Part shown: in pieces, positions 12,226-24,279 of the stretch
Layout of the letters: each line of letters starts with the position of its first letter
How positions within the stretch are numbered: position 1 is the first letter of the stretch
Assembly (NCBI RefSeq): GCF_963678635.1
Contig: NC_087064.1
Coordinates: 37,519,716-37,583,715, forward strand
Length of the DNA stretch: 64,000 nt
Direction of reading: 5' to 3'
Source of the DNA: Symsagittifera roscoffensis
Taxonomy: Eukaryota; Xenacoelomorpha; Acoela; Convolutidae
Notes under the pieces: model-generated
Told to the model about the DNA's origin: nothing
Databases searched by the model: none
Seen by the model: only the letters and a program-made list of their open reading frames with translations
Made by a program: the position numbers and the translations under genes

Positions 12226-13380
12226 TTATAAATGGGGTAAAATTTTGGAGAAAAAATGTGGTTGTTTGTTCATTCTTTGGAAGAATGTTAAAGCGGTGTT
12301 ATGCATTCTTGTATATTTATCTTTTATAGTAATTTTGCTGTCTAATATTTTGATAGTTGGTATGTATTTAGTGATGAACGGAGTTCCAACGATATTGTGT
12401 TTTATATCTGGGATGTGGAAGGTTTGTTTAAATGGTTTAATTATGAGTTTGTTTTGTTCCATTGTTTTAGTTGGAACAAGGAAAAGTTGGATTTTTCCGT
12501 AGTTTGTTGAAGTCGAGCCTTGTGCTGTTGCTAGTCTACTGGCTGTCTTCAACGATTTTAGTTTTGGATGTAAAATTTTGATTTCATTCCAGATTAGAAA
12601 ATTAAAAATACCTGATTCTGCTCCAGAGTCTATCAAAAAATCTATTTCAAGGTCTGGTGGTTTACTTTTTGGACTTTCTAAGAGAAATGGGATTGTCCAA
12701 TTTTTTTCTTTTGGTGGTTCTTTTGGTATGTTTTGGTAAATGTTATTTGTTCTAGAACATGGTGCTTGTTCTTTTTCAGGTTCGTGTAATGTCGTTGTTT
12801 CATTTACTTCTTGCGTTTTTGGTATGTTATTACTTCTAGGTCTTTTGTAATAATCTAAAAGATGTTCTAATTGATTTTCATAGACATGTGAATGAAATGG
12901 TTGTTCGTACATAACAATTTCATATTCATTTTCAACTTCTATCATGTTGACTGAAGTTTTGTTTTCTGTATCGCTTTCACTGTCTGTAGATTCGCAATCG
13001 ATGTGATCTAATTGTAATTCAGTACTTTCTGTATTACCAATACCAGGAGGATATGAATTGGTTTCTTCAGTTGTTTGTACTTGATTTATTTGTCTTTGAT
13101 GTTTTGTTGTATTGCTTCTATATTTGTTTTGAGAATCGGGATAACGTGTATTTTTCCTATGAGGTGATTGAGAGTAGTTTCTTTGTCTATTGTTATATTT
13201 TGAATTCCTATTTTGTGAGTTATCTCGTGATCGTTTTTGATAAATATTGTAGTTAGATTTTTGATGATTTGATCTGTTGTTTGAATAATCTCGTGATCTA
13301 TTGTTTTGATATCGTTGGTTTCGATTATTTGAGAAGCTTCTATTCCTGTTGTTGGAATAATTTCTTTGTTTATTGTACAA
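12226..13380 (-). CDS. Gypsy-type Gag NC tail plus aspartic protease (384 aa open frame)
   Basis: The longest open frame of the first element. Residues about 1-100 are a low-complexity Asn/Arg/Ser/Tyr-rich tail (repeats such as NNRN and NYS), typical of basic nucleocapsid tails that bind RNA. Residues about 100-230 are acidic and unrecognised. Residues about 245-340 are a retropepsin-like protease: FLIDSGA carries the catalytic Asp, and a Gly-containing hydrophobic stretch (HNIVGTPF) fits the second conserved box. It would cut the Gag-Pol polyprotein. Being open for 384 codons between broken neighbours suggests recent death. The Met start is unlikely to be the real start, because the zinc knuckle lies upstream in another frame. 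Confidence 0.8.
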   Translation of the reverse strand: MYNKQRNYSNNRNRSFSNNRNQRYQNNRSRDYSNNRSNHQKSNYNIYQKRSRDNSQNRNSKYNNRQRNYSQSPHRKNTRYPDSQNKYRSNTTKHQRQINQVQTTEETNSYPPGIGNTESTELQLDHIDCESTDSESDTENKTSVNMIEVENEYEIVMYEQPFHSHVYENQLEHLLDYYKRPRSNNIPKTQEVNETTTLHEPEKEQAPCSRTNNIYQNIPKEPPKEKNWTIPFLLESPKSKPPDLEIDFLIDSGAESGIFNFLIWNEIKILHPKLKSLKTASRLATAQGSTSTNYGKIQLFLVPTKTMEQNKLIIKPFKQTFHIPDIKHNIVGTPFITKYIPTIKILDSKITIKDKYTRMHNTALTFFQRMNKQPHFFSKILPHL

Positions 13381-13765
13381 TGAATTTCTTGATCTATCAT
13401 TGAAATAGTGTCTATTCCTAGAGTGTGAATGAGAACTGGTATTAAACGAATAATCTGGTCTGTTTGAGTTTGATCGTGAATAATTATTTCGATACTGAGT
13501 ATTTCGACTATTTGATCGACTATATCTGTTTTGTGAGAAAATATGTGAATTTTTTTGGTTGGTGATCTGTCTCTGTAATTAGAGTTATAAAGTGATTGTT
13601 TTCTTGAATAATTTGAACTGTTTGAAAGTGGTATTCCAGAACTATTATTACTGTGAATGTTCTTAATTGGTAAATTTTGATCTTTTTCAATGTTTTGAAA
13701 AAAAGATTTGTTTGGTTCTTTGTACTTTTTTGGGGTTTATTCTGGTTGTCTTGTTGTTTTTGTCT

Positions 13766-13807
13766 GCATTCAGCAATGCTATGTCCGTATCTTCGGCAAA
13801 ATATACA
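13766..13807 (-). pseudogene. Gag CCHC zinc knuckle (first element)
   Basis: On the minus strand this encodes a C-x2-C-x4-H-x4-C zinc knuckle (C-IF-C-RRYG-H-SIAE-C), the RNA-packaging motif of retroelement nucleocapsid. It lies between the capsid pieces (13,871-14,613) and the NC tail/protease frame (12,226-13,380), in a frame separated from both by breaks. It is followed by Lys/Gln/Asn-rich sequence. Confidence 0.8.
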
Positions 13808-13870
13808 CCATTTTTTGAATGATGGTTTACCTTTAAAGTTTGGGTTTTTCTCGTATATATATTCAAAATT

Positions 13871-14613
13871 TCAGTGATTTTTTTCGGATAAATCTATATC
13901 TGAGTTGTGTATATTATTTATTTGTGTTGTAGTGGTTTGAATATTATTAACATAATGTAGTTTGAGATTTTCTGTTTCTTCTAGTTTCATAGTGATTTCT
14001 GCTTGTTCTAGTTTATCAACTAGTTTTCTAAAATCTAAATCTGGTTCTCGAATTGAGGAGGGATGTGATGCTCTCTTTTTAATTGCTATTTTTCGTAATT
14101 GATGTGTTAGAGTAATCGTTAAAATCTCTGTCATTTTTGTGTTTTTATAATCTTGAAATAAAATCTCTAGGTAAAACTGATAAACCATTTTTGAGCTGCG
14201 CCATCAAGTGTGGTTTGTATTAACGCTGTGCGTCTATGTATCCAATTTTGGTGAAGTGGTGTATTTATTGGTTCAGGTCCTATTTTTAAGATAAATTTTG
14301 CTGTGAATGCATTTGAATATTCTTCTACAGAATATTCAGGTTCTGTACCTGTAAATACCATTAAAGGCTTTTTTGATGTTTTTGACGATCCACCCATTAG
14401 GTATGGATTCATAGTCAATTGAAGTGATTCTGCGGCATTTGGCATTTGTGAAAAACTTGTAAGTTGACTCTTTGTTATTTCATGTTGTTGTAAGTTATAG
14501 GGTAGCGGGATTTCATTTTGCATTTGCATTGGTTGATAAGAATCTGTACTAACTGGGTTTTGTGAATACAAATTATTATTTTGAGATGCTAGATTTGGTC
14601 TAGGTTGTCGCAT
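13871..14613 (-). pseudogene. Gypsy-type Gag capsid region (broken)
   Basis: Two minus-strand pieces, 14,167-14,613 (148 aa) and 13,871-14,188 (105 aa), overlap in different frames. The first ends in a capsid-like domain: a VFTG box, then a helix, RRTAL and GAAQKWF, matching the Ty3/gypsy capsid layout (F-x-G, then AL..LxGxAAxWF). The second continues as helical, charged capsid sequence. Together they would form the virus-like particle shell of the retrotransposon. A frame break near 14,170 separates them. Confidence 0.8.
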
Positions 14614-16110
14614 ATGTAGTTCTTGTGTATATGGTTCAAAAATATCTGGTTGGTTTGCGGGGTAAGAGTGGAGTCTTTGGTTTTGATAAAATTGTGGCTT
14701 ATTTTGGTTATAATATTCTTCATCCTCTGATGAAAGATAATTAGATGTATAATATGGTGTTTGATGTCTATTCTTGTTTTGCTGTCTATAATTTTTGTTT
14801 TGCTGAAAAAATTGATAATTTTCACATTGGTCTTGCGAAACTCGTGGGTGATCATTAAAATTTTTTGAGTTGATTGTTGGAAATTTTGTCTTTGTGAAAA
14901 TAAATGATTTTACGGGTTTGCAGGAGAGGGTTTAGTTGTTTGTGGTCTATTTACATAGTTATAAATATTTTCTGCAAAATTATTTCTAGTGAATGTTCTT
15001 TGTTTTTGTGTTGGTTTCGTCATTGATCTAAACGTCTGGCAATCCATTTGTGAATATTTTGGAACAACGGAGGTTTTAACTGTAGATTGTAATGTTACCT
15101 GTGGTAATGTTGGATTTTTGGGTCTTGGAGTTGTAAGATTTATATGTATTGTTGAAATACTTTGTTGTGTTGTTGTTGCTACTGTTTCAACTATTTCTTC
15201 ATTTACGAAATGTGATGGTGTTTGAATATCTTGCTGTGTAAGATTTCTAGTTCCCTTTAGGTTTTCTTGTTTTATGAGGGTTGAGTTTAAACTATTATTT
15301 CCTATTATATCGGGTAGAAATGAAATGTAGTTTATAGGTGTTGCGCCAATTGTGAGTAGATATACTTTAACATAATTTTTGTTAAAAGAAATTGTGCTAA
15401 TTGCTTGACTTGAAATATCTGTTGTTATGTTCAAGAATAGTGGATGAGACTATTTGGGGTCCCAAACATAATCTGATTGTTCTGCAAAGACAGTTTCATT
15501 ATGTGTGGAATAATCAATGATAAACCATGCTAAGATTTTTTGTAAATCGTGTTTAACATTCTGCGAAACCTCTTTACTGGTTAAATTTTCTCGGATTGTG
15601 TTTAGAAATTCGGAGAATATTGCAATTTCATGTCTTACAGCTGTGTGTCTGGATGTTTGAACTGGTGAAGTTCCTTGAGATTCTGTTTTTTCTAGTATAG
15701 ATAGATAACTGTAGATTATTGAAAATACATCGTTATTGAATAGTGATTTGAGCTTTGTGAATTTTGACGTTGTATGTTTTTTTGTATTCTGTGAATATTT
15801 TTGAAAATTCTATATCTACGTCGTCTGTTTAAAGTAGATATCTACCAAGAAACTTACTTGGTGATTTGATTTCTATGGTATAGATTCCGTACTGTTGTGT
15901 TATATTACATAATCCTTTTAAATAGTGATCAATAATTTGACTTTTGATTTTTACTTCTGGAATTTTTGCTGCACATGGACTAATTTCTTTTTCGAAAAAA
16001 TTTGCAATTAAACTTTGAAAAAATTGTGTTTGTCCTCTATCATCAGTGAGTGAGTTGATTAGAAATGAAAAAATTGAGTTTTTGTCTTCGCTTTCTTCAT
16101 TTTGACTCAT
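14589..16110 (-). pseudogene. Gag N-terminal region (broken, poorly conserved)
   Basis: Minus-strand open pieces are 15,829-16,110 (93 aa, a plausible Gag start beginning MSQNEE), 14,910-15,434 (174 aa, Thr/Gln-rich) and 14,589-14,855. Reading between them in the same direction shows helix-like sequence up to an in-frame stop near 15,453. Order and strand fit the matrix-like N-terminal part of Gag upstream of the capsid. I do not recognise a named domain here. Confidence 0.5.
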
Positions 16111-16318
16111 TTTTGTGTTTTATGATTGTTAATGATTAGTTTTCAATATGTTTTATTGGTTGATTCCAATTGTATAGACGTACTGGTTTGTTTTTGTATG
16201 TCTTTGTTAATCTTCGTTTTCCTTGTATTGACGAATGTGATGTTGTTTTTGAGTCAAAAAAATATAATGTATCATTAATTTGATAATTTTTATTTATGGA
16301 GTCTTTTATCCTTTAAAG

Positions 16319-16576
16319 TTATTCTAAATTACTGGTTTCTGATTCGGAGACTGCGTTTCTTCGCTTTGAAACTCTTTTTCGTGTAATTTGTCTTTGTTTG
16401 CTTAAAATTTTCCTTGTGATTGTCTGTCGTTTTATTCTAATATATCCTTTTGTTTGTTTGTGTGGAGTGATTACGAGATCATATTTTTCGTTGTTTATTT
16501 CACAATTGTCTAATATAATTGTTTGATTATTTCCTAAATTGTCTATTGACATATGGTTTAAGGATTTTTGATGCAA
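16319..16576 (-). CDS. Small basic ORF in the leader of the first element (85 aa)
   Basis: An 85-aa minus-strand frame upstream of Gag. The C-terminal half is strongly basic (Lys/Arg/Gln-rich, with repeated QR-IT-K patterns), the N-terminal half is neutral. It could be a nucleic-acid-binding leader ORF, the start of a longer broken Gag, or chance. No family recognised. Confidence 0.3.
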   Translation of the reverse strand: MHQKSLNHMSIDNLGNNQTIILDNCEINNEKYDLVITPHKQTKGYIRIKRQTITRKILSKQRQITRKRVSKRRNAVSESETSNLE

Positions 16577-17762
16577 TATTGGGATAAGTGATTTTTAATG
16601 TCTTAAACTGTTAGTTCTTACGATTTTTTGTGGTTAGCCTAACTTGGGTCATGTATTTCAGGGTTGGAGAGAAAAGAATGTATCGATTCCAGAGAATGAT
16701 TTTTACTTTCTCGTGGCTAGTATAAGTGAAGGTGTTAACTTACTTAATCTTACTTAGGGTAGTGATTGTGATCAAGGGTTGGAGATTAGTAAATCAATCC
16801 ACAAGGTTCAGGTATAATTAGAACACAAGTAGTTCGTTAGATACTATTTTAAACTTACTAAGTTTAAGTATTATCCTGGGTCAGGTAAGAGGGGGGTCAA
16901 GTGAAGGATGAATAACCGAAGTTCTTCACTGTTTATCCTAATTAGAATGATTAGTGTGATCGAAAAGTTTCTATTAGTCCTGGGTCTTGAGAAAGGGTTG
17001 GGACGTGAATCGACGTTTGAGGTCGCTAGACACTTTAATATTTTTGAGGGGGAGAACAAAATTGTTCTATTTGATCCAAGGATAAGCCTTGATGATCAGG
17101 ATATAAAATTAATGAAATGAAATTTAATTTAGATAAAAGTGAATTGAAGATCCAAGGGAAGCCTTGATGATCTGTTAAGTTTAAGAAGTTTAATTTAAAT
17201 GAAAAAAGAATTAGGATAGGTGATGGAGCTGAGATGAAGAGATGATTTATTTATACTAACAATTTGAATTTATACTAACTAATTTTAGTAATTTTATTTT
17301 CAATAAATATTTTTTTCCAGATACCTTTTTTTAATTTTACTGCAGATTTTTGAACAGAACGACTAGAGATGTTTTTATCAATCGTTATTGTAAAATAATA
17401 AACTTAGCGCCTGTAATTGTCATTGTCGATTAATCTTCAAAGATACTATGTTTGTAAATGAAAATCTAAATTCAATGCTACTAAAGTTCTAAATATAAAA
17501 ATTTATGTTGGCTTTTGCCGTACGATCATAAAACTTTATGGTAAGTTCCTTTGTAGTCATATATCGTCTCTTGTCCGAGATCTTTTTCCAATACCGGGTA
17601 GTTCTCGTATTGTTCGGAATAATGGCTCTGATCTTTTGAGTCGTAGAGACATTTCAATTAAATTGTTGTCATGTAACATTTTTGGAAGTGTTTTTTGTCT
17701 AAGTCTAATCTATTTGGTTAGTTCTAAGCTAATTTGTTTTTAAGGTCTTGATCGAGACTTTT
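16577..17762 (-). other. Leader (5' untranslated region) of the first element
   Basis: About 1.2 kb without a convincing coding frame, between the primer-binding-site-like motif and the first ORFs of the minus-strand element. A short internal duplication is visible: GATCCAAGG...AAGCCTTGATGATC at 17,072-17,098 and again at 17,149-17,173. Nothing else was identified. Confidence 0.45.
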
Positions 17763-17772
17763 GGTCGCACCA
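17763..17772 (-). promoter_or_regulatory. Candidate tRNA primer-binding site of the first element
   Basis: The minus strand reads TGGTGCGACC, starting with TGG as expected for pairing with a tRNA 3' CCA end, and preceded by ...CACC. The same ten bases occur at 32,583-32,592 at the equivalent place in the second LTR element. The 5' LTR would lie to the right of 17,772; its outer end cannot be set because the partner LTR is outside the window. Confidence 0.45.
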
Positions 17773-18007
17773 GGTGAGTTGGGATGGAAGTCTAACTCGT
17801 AGAGTAATTTCAGATAGGGTACACCGTCTGCTCGTCACGCTATCTTATTTTCGGCCGGATAGATTCGTGCAACTTCTTAGTCTAATACCGGTCTTAATCT
17901 TACTCTTATATCTCTTAGTCTCAATAGATCTGAAGTATACTGGTTTTGTTACGAGTCGGTCTCCTGGAGAAAGCAACTTAGTTGTAAGTTAAGTTCAAAT
18001 TGCTCTG

Positions 18008-18049
18008 GTGCTGAAATTACAAGTAATTTCAGCACTTACAAATAAGTGC
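18008..18049. repeat. Two overlapping hairpins
   Basis: GTGCTGAAATTAC, a two-base loop AA, then its perfect complement: a 13-bp stem at 18,008-18,035. The last bases GCAC also start a second hairpin, GCACTTA-CAAA-TAAGTGC, at 18,032-18,049. The two share four bases, so only one full stem can form at once. It lies next to the presumed LTR of the first element. Confidence 0.7.
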
Positions 18050-20595
18050 GTTGTTAGTTTGATGGAGTGTGATTGGTTAGTCTTTAATAATTTATAGGGA
18101 TAAAACGTCTAAATTGTAACCAACAATAAATTATAGTTTGAATCTGGTTCCACTAGGTTTGCTAGTTTAAAAACCAAAATTTTTGTTGAAATTTTCTCTA
18201 TCGTTGAAATGCTTTCTGGACTTCACACAGTTTCCTTTGTGAAATCGATTGTTGTAGGCTTGCACTATTTTCAGACGTTATTTTATTAAAACCTTTCAAA
18301 GACTAAGATGACATGTGTTCGTGAGTCATGACTTGGAAACATTTAGAAATGTTGCTCAAACATAGTTTTTTTTCCTTTTTTTCGCGAGACTTGTAGATCT
18401 AGTTTTGGAAGAAGCCCATGCTCAAGCTATTTTTAATCTTACTAATATCTTGCAAGTTTTACAAAAATATGAGATCTTTTTATGGTAATCAACGCATTTA
18501 TAGAAAAAAAAACATAAAATATCCTTAAAAATGGTTTGATTGACCCCATAGCCAATATATGAGGGCTATCCTTGATTACTCAAAAGCTCTTGAAGATACT
18601 TTAGGACCGCTCAAAGACTCCTCAATATGTTAATAGATTTCCGAGAAAATTAAAAAAAAAAAACTTTCAAAATACTGATAGAAAAACCATTGACATATGT
18701 AAGAAAGCACATTTAGTTGTTATTGGTAGTTAGTTAAGAACACTAAGAAGCGTGTCTCTGTTTTGTATTTTAGTTTTTGTCAGGCGACGGATTTAACGGA
18801 ATTTAATAAATTTAGTTTATGTAAGTCAACCTGCATCCAAGTTTGGGCTTAAGTAATTGTTTATGATGGTTTATTTGCTAGCTTGTGTGACAATTATATT
18901 TGGTTTCAATCAATGATAAAAGATATTTAAAAAACTTGCAATAGATTATTGTGATTTTTCCAATCTATAATAAGCTCGTATAATAAAAAGGAATTGATCA
19001 TAGTTTCTTCATGAAATCTCCTAAAATCGGTTACAATATCTCATTTTGCCGACAGTTGTTTGCCTACAATCTACCAACTGAATCACTATTTGCTGTCAAT
19101 GACAAAATTTCTGCACGTGGGATGTCTTGCAACTTTCTAGTTGCTTTGAACGAAAAATTTTGCCCCGAAATGGAGTTTCATTGAGATCCTTTCATAATAG
19201 GTACGAAATTCAAGCGCTTGAAAATTCCGCAGCTAATTTAATTATCAAACTAAAACAAATTGTTCATATTTTAGTTAAAAGAAACCAAACACTGTATGAA
19301 AATTAATTGAGAAAGAACAAAGAAAAACGTTAGTATGTTTGAAAAAAATTTCAGTTCAAGAAAAAGTTTCAATGTTTCACATTCGAAAATGTTTACGAGA
19401 AGCATAATCTCGATAAGCGTATACAAAAATAATATGCAGGGTTGAAAAAATAGACCGAAAATAGAAAAAGATATAGATAATCCATTGTATGTCATTATAA
19501 AAGATTAAATTGGAATCGAAAAACAATTGGATCAATAAGTTTTGATTTTGATATTTTTTATAGAAAAATCAGAAATCGGAAGTGAATAACGGGATTACTA
19601 TTTTTGCTTTTAGCTCTGTTTGTAAATTTTATGTTCTAAAACTAAATCAGGGTTATTTTTAGGAGTTTTTAACCAAAATAAATTGAATGTAGATGCTTAA
19701 GTTTTTGTTTAATTTTTGTTAAGTTCGATTTTAATCTTAAACAATCATTTTCGAAATGATTGATTATGATCTTCACCTCTGGGTAAAAATACTGCCCCAA
19801 AACAACACCACAATTAGTTTCCGTCTTAACATGGATTTAAAAAGTTTATAATGCAATTGCAGGCAGGAAAACAATCAGGCTACGTCAAACCCGACTTTCC
19901 AATTTGACCGCAGTTTTTTTGCTCAAGTTCATTGGTCCAAACTAGTGGCAAGGTTTCATCCTGGCAAAAAAAGTATTGAAAAAGAACAAAATTTCGCACG
20001 CAAATTCCGTAGATTTTCCGAGACTTTTTACCGTTAGTTTTTCAACAGAGTAGAGGAAAAGTTCAGCTCATTCCACTAATCGTTAATTAGAAAAAATAGC
20101 TGAAATTTTGTAAAAGATTCAGGTTTCAGGCTTTTCAAGTTCTTCGATAACTCACTTATAATTTTGGATTCCAAAAATTCAACCCAACAAAAAAAACGTT
20201 CATTTCTCTCAACTCACATCTGCCCTGTTTCAATTCCGCACAGTTCCAGCCTGTAAAGAACATGATGGATCAAAGATTATTTTACTTCAACAACCGATTG
20301 TCGGGGCCCACTGTGATCCATACTCGTTGCATGAAGGTGAGGCAACCTGATAAAATGCAAGTGCATGTATTTTTTTTAGCAGGGGCGCAACAGCGTTTAT
20401 CCGTAGAGAGCTGAACCTTTCGTATGTAGGTCCTTTTTTGAGTATAAACCATCTTAAAAAAACAACGATTCATCCATAGATGTATAACTGATACTTTCGA
20501 CCACCGAAGAAATTTTGCCTTCGAATGTGTTCGTTTATTAACTTAAAATGAGGTCAACGAAAATGAGGTACAGATTCGGTCAAGTGATGTATCAT
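18050..20595. other. AT-rich non-coding stretch, nothing recognised
   Basis: No coding frame with family resemblance, no RNA gene and no clear repeat boundary seen. Only short chance frames are present, such as the hydrophobic minus-strand frame at 19,271-19,495, which is low complexity. Confidence 0.5.
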
Positions 20596-21003
20596 ATTAT
20601 GGCCTTTTCAGTCTTTCGACTTTTGGTTGAATTAAATGGAGCGAGTAACGTTTATTACTTGGAAGCAGTATCTATGGAGCAGTATAAACATGAAAAAAAA
20701 TTGAATGTAATGAAATAAAACGAAACTTTTTTTTGTATTGAGATTTTTTGAGATCCCTCCACACGCCATACAAAGCACAAAATCGATCTCAATCAATTCA
20801 ACAATTTTTTTCATACTAAAATCGATCTCAATCCCTTTTTGTCAGTGCGGGTAGTAAAATGGTGGGTAAACACGACAACGCTCGTGCTGATCGAGGGATC
20901 GATACACCTAGGGATTGAAAAGTTTTGTGAAATTGGTCTGAAAAAAAAACAACGCGAGCCGATATATTTCTCAATTTCTACAAAAGTCGGAACAAAAACA
21001 CCA
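20596..21003 (-). repeat. Degenerate HINE-like repeat copy
   Basis: It shares landmarks with the better copies: GGAGCAGTA near 20,676, CCCTCCACACGCCATACAAAG near 20,755-20,775, a Phe-Lys-type A run, a CGAGC box near 20,955, and GTCGGAACAA at 20,985-20,996 as the end. The middle is scrambled. Orientation is minus, as for the copies at 24,280 and 28,133. Confidence 0.45.
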
Positions 21004-21315
21004 AAACGGAACGACTCAATTTCATTCTAATTCGAAATAAAAAAGAAAAACTCCGGCTAAAATAGAGATAAATTTATGTAAAGACGTTTTATTGGGCTTT
21101 TTTGACTTCAAATTTGACCTGTTCGAGTCTCAACATGTTGAACCACATACTTCTGCTGCTTAAGCACTAAAAATTCAACAAAGCAAGCCAGCTTCCTGAT
21201 AAAGTTTAACATGATAGATTTTTGATTCATTCGCTTCTTTTTTGAGTTTTCCTTTATTAGATGTCTGGGGTTGACCAAATGGAAATATACCTTGCCATAG
21301 TTTAGTCTAAGAAAA

Positions 21316-21760
21316 ACAAAACTGCTCGTATCACCGCGGTGCCTTGAATGTTTCGACTGCCTTTTAAGGTCTATGGAGCGGTAATAAAATGGAAAAATTG
21401 AATTAAACAAAAAAAATTTCTGTGTTTTTTTTGTGAAAATCATTCCTACACACACCATGCAAAGTACCAAATGATAAATTTTGCTGCTAGTGAAAAGTCA
21501 ATCATGGCAAATAAGCTTCCTTCAATCTGTTTAGAACGAGTTTTAAGACGGATCAAATATCCTTTTACGCGTCAATAGCGTGAATTATATCGCGCGTTAA
21601 TTGGCCCAAATCATTTTAATATTAAGCTCAAGACAAAACCTTCTGACGGATATTTTTAAAATTTGTCAAAAAATTTTGGTTAAAAATTCGAAATTTTTCT
21701 GAAGAAAGAAATCGAACCCAAGCACAAACGTTCCACTACTTTCGCTACAAAAATCGGTAA
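21316..21760 (-). repeat. HINE-like repeat copy (diverged)
   Basis: It begins ACTGCTCGTATCACCGCGGTGCC: the end hairpin is kept (CACCGCGGTG) but with a different stem sequence. It continues with TTTCGACTGCCTTTTAAGG, the CACACACCATGC landmark near 21,452, the paired GCG boxes near 21,580-21,600 and ends near the TACTTTCG box at 21,737. See the copies at 24,280 and 46,272 for the intact layout. Confidence 0.65.
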
Positions 21761-21899
21761 AAAAAGCTTAATTCTACCGAAAGGAAAACATTTACAAAAG
21801 CCTCATATAATGCTACTCAGGCACTTAAAATCTGAAAATGTAAACACTCCACCAAAACAAAAACATCAACAAGGCTACCTGTCTCAGGGCAAATCTCTG

Positions 21900-22310
21900 A
21901 ATGTGACGACTGCCCTTTAAATAATGTAAAATAGTTTTTAGCGAACGAAATAATCGCAAACTGAAGTTTAGGCTGATATGATACAATTTTTTGGGTTTAA
22001 TCATTGAGTCGTCTGTGAAATTGATGAAGCCAATTAGTTTAATGCCTCAATTCAATTTGAAATGATTTTGAAGTGCGGAATAACTGGCCACACATAAATA
22101 ATTTGCGTTACACTTTCAGTGTCAGAATAAAAAACAAGCAGTTTAGGTTGTATCGTGGCAGGTTAATATTGTGGTTTGCGCACCCAGCTGGCCCACGAAT
22201 ATCCAGAAATCAATCACCCGAGAGGAAATAATTTTTTCGAAATTGGTCTGAATTAAAAAAAAACAGCCCGAGCATGTATATTCTTCACTTTTTCGAAAGT
22301 CGAAAGAAAA
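21900..22310 (-). repeat. Remnant of a HINE-like repeat
   Basis: Only the ends resemble the family: GACTGCCCTTTAAATAATG near 21,907 and CCCGAGCATGTATATTC...TTTCGAAAGTCG near 22,268-22,306. The middle does not match by eye. Possibly a very old copy. Confidence 0.35.
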
Positions 22311-22443
22311 AGAGATATTCCCTACTTTTCGAGATAACTTCGAGGGTCTCTGAATCGGAAAGAAATGATACGAAAAATTGGAAGAAACAAAAAGTCACTA
22401 CGAAAATAATGATACTTTGATTGATCGCAGAACTTTGAATGGG

Positions 22444-22647
22444 ATGCATTGTTTATTAAGTGGTCAAAAAGCGGATATATATTTTTATACGGATGCTTTT
22501 GAACTGAATTGGGTTGGAAGTATTAGTCAAATGAACATAAAACGCGGAAGACTTTACTCACCACACTGTGGTTTTGAGAAAAACTACGAATGTGAAGAAG
22601 TTGGTACGGATGATTTTGTGCGGGAAATAATTCTGTATAAATCATGA
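22444..22647 (+). CDS. Short ORF with a possible RNase H-like strand (68 aa from ATG)
   Basis: The open frame runs back to 22,378 without an ATG; the first ATG is at 22,444. The sequence has balanced, protein-like composition, including YFYTDAFELNWVGSI, which resembles the first beta strand of retroelement RNase H domains (TDAS..GWG), though the small residue and Gly positions are not conserved. It is probably a fragment of a retroelement. It lies just after an old HINE-like remnant. Function is not established. Confidence 0.3.
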   Translation: MHCLLSGQKADIYFYTDAFELNWVGSISQMNIKRGRLYSPHCGFEKNYECEEVGTDDFVREIILYKS

Positions 22648-24279
22648 GTCGATCCCCGCTCATCTCGCCACATTCACTGATAGTATTTAAATAACGAATC
22701 GTTGTATACAAACAACGTAGTGCAGAGCTACTTTATGCCAAAATAATTTCACCCAAAATTGCAAGCAATAAAATTCTCAGTCTAACCTCTAACCTTTGAT
22801 GCAGACGATGACGACTAGCACACGCTGTGTATAAATTGTCTGGCGTGATAAAGTGATGCAAATAGCTGTCTGGATAATTTGGCAATTTGGAAGCAGGGGA
22901 GCAGAATTGGTGGACTGAGCTTGCAGGGAGAGAGGAGAGGGGATATTGGAAATGATTTGAAACCGATTTGGGGCTCAAGAAATTAGGGCTGCGGGCCCCT
23001 CCTATTTGCTATTTATTCTTTCTCACTGCTGTTTTTCATTGGTGTTCAGAAGTCACAAATTACTATACCGTCTCTTAGTTAGCACAAGATTTTAAGGAAA
23101 ATATATCGTTTTCTTAATCAAATCTGAACAAGAAGAAACCACTTTCTGCAGTAGTAATTGATTCTTAAAAGCGACCCGAAATTAGCGACAAATGGCAGTC
23201 GGATACTTTTTAGACAGATAATTGCGATTATCGGTTTATCTTTGAATCGAAAAGGAAACGGATTCCTTCTTGAACAGATCGGTGAAAAAGCCACATTTTT
23301 ATCATCTAATTTTGTCATTTCCTTTCTTATATAAATAAATGAGCTTTGCAATAAATTAATATAGTAGAAAAAGTTATGGGGAAAACATAAAGCTAGTAGA
23401 GCCAGAAGAAATTATAAATCGTTTAAACACTCACTGTTTTTGGCGTCATCGGTAGCAAAGTTGGAGATGGTTGAAATCTGCGCCATCCTCTCTCTAACTG
23501 CTGTGTAGACTTGTCTCAACGAGATCTTTCTTGTTCTCTCTTTTTTGCTTACAACTCCATTACTTCACTCAATGAACTCTTTTCTTTTCGCATCTCATTC
23601 ATAAACACCACGTTTGATTTTCGCTGTATCGGTGTTTCAAAACGCATTTTGATCTCTAATCGTCGCGAGTTTTTTTCATCTAAATATAAAACTCAAGATA
23701 ACAAAAAAACTCTTGATTTTTTCTGATATGAGGATTGCAGGAAAAGACCATTTACTCTAAGCTCCATTAAAAAAACTATCCAGAGAGTTATTAACATCTC
23801 ATTTTTTCTCGTTCAATCAAATGCCAATAAAATGATAACGTTCTAAAGACAAAAACGTTCCAACAGCTTTTTTGACATTTTTCGAACACTTTCATTGCAG
23901 CCCTAAGTCCCATTTGAAAAATTAAGCTTTTTAACTCTTGACTTCGAACAGCAAACACTTGTGGAAAATGTTTTTGCAACAAACACCTGAATCTAAAGGT
24001 CCTTTTCTAAAGGTAACTTTTGGAGATCAGAGAGACGACCGCTCGTATCCGGTCCAAATATGCAAACTCAGATTTTGTCTTCTTTTTAATCCAAATGTGC
24101 AGTTTGAGTTCTGATACTGCGCTAGCAGTAACATTGATGAACAACGTTATTAACTATTTTTTTATGTAATATATGTAAGCCAAGGTCACTGAAGACCAAT
24201 TTATATCGCAACTGGATTATGCAGTCTGTGTATTGCTATAGCTCAGACTAAGCGGGAAAACAAAACACAAAGTTTAGAA
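22648..24279. other. Non-coding stretch, nothing recognised
   Basis: Mixed AT-rich sequence with short frames on both strands that show no family resemblance. No repeat boundary or RNA gene was seen. Confidence 0.5.

Noticed and set aside
1-17772. Tandem RT copies as a retron, diversity-generating element or other stand-alone RT system
   Set aside because: RT, RNase H and integrase motifs are those of a Ty3/gypsy element, the copies are broken and no template or accessory RNA is seen.
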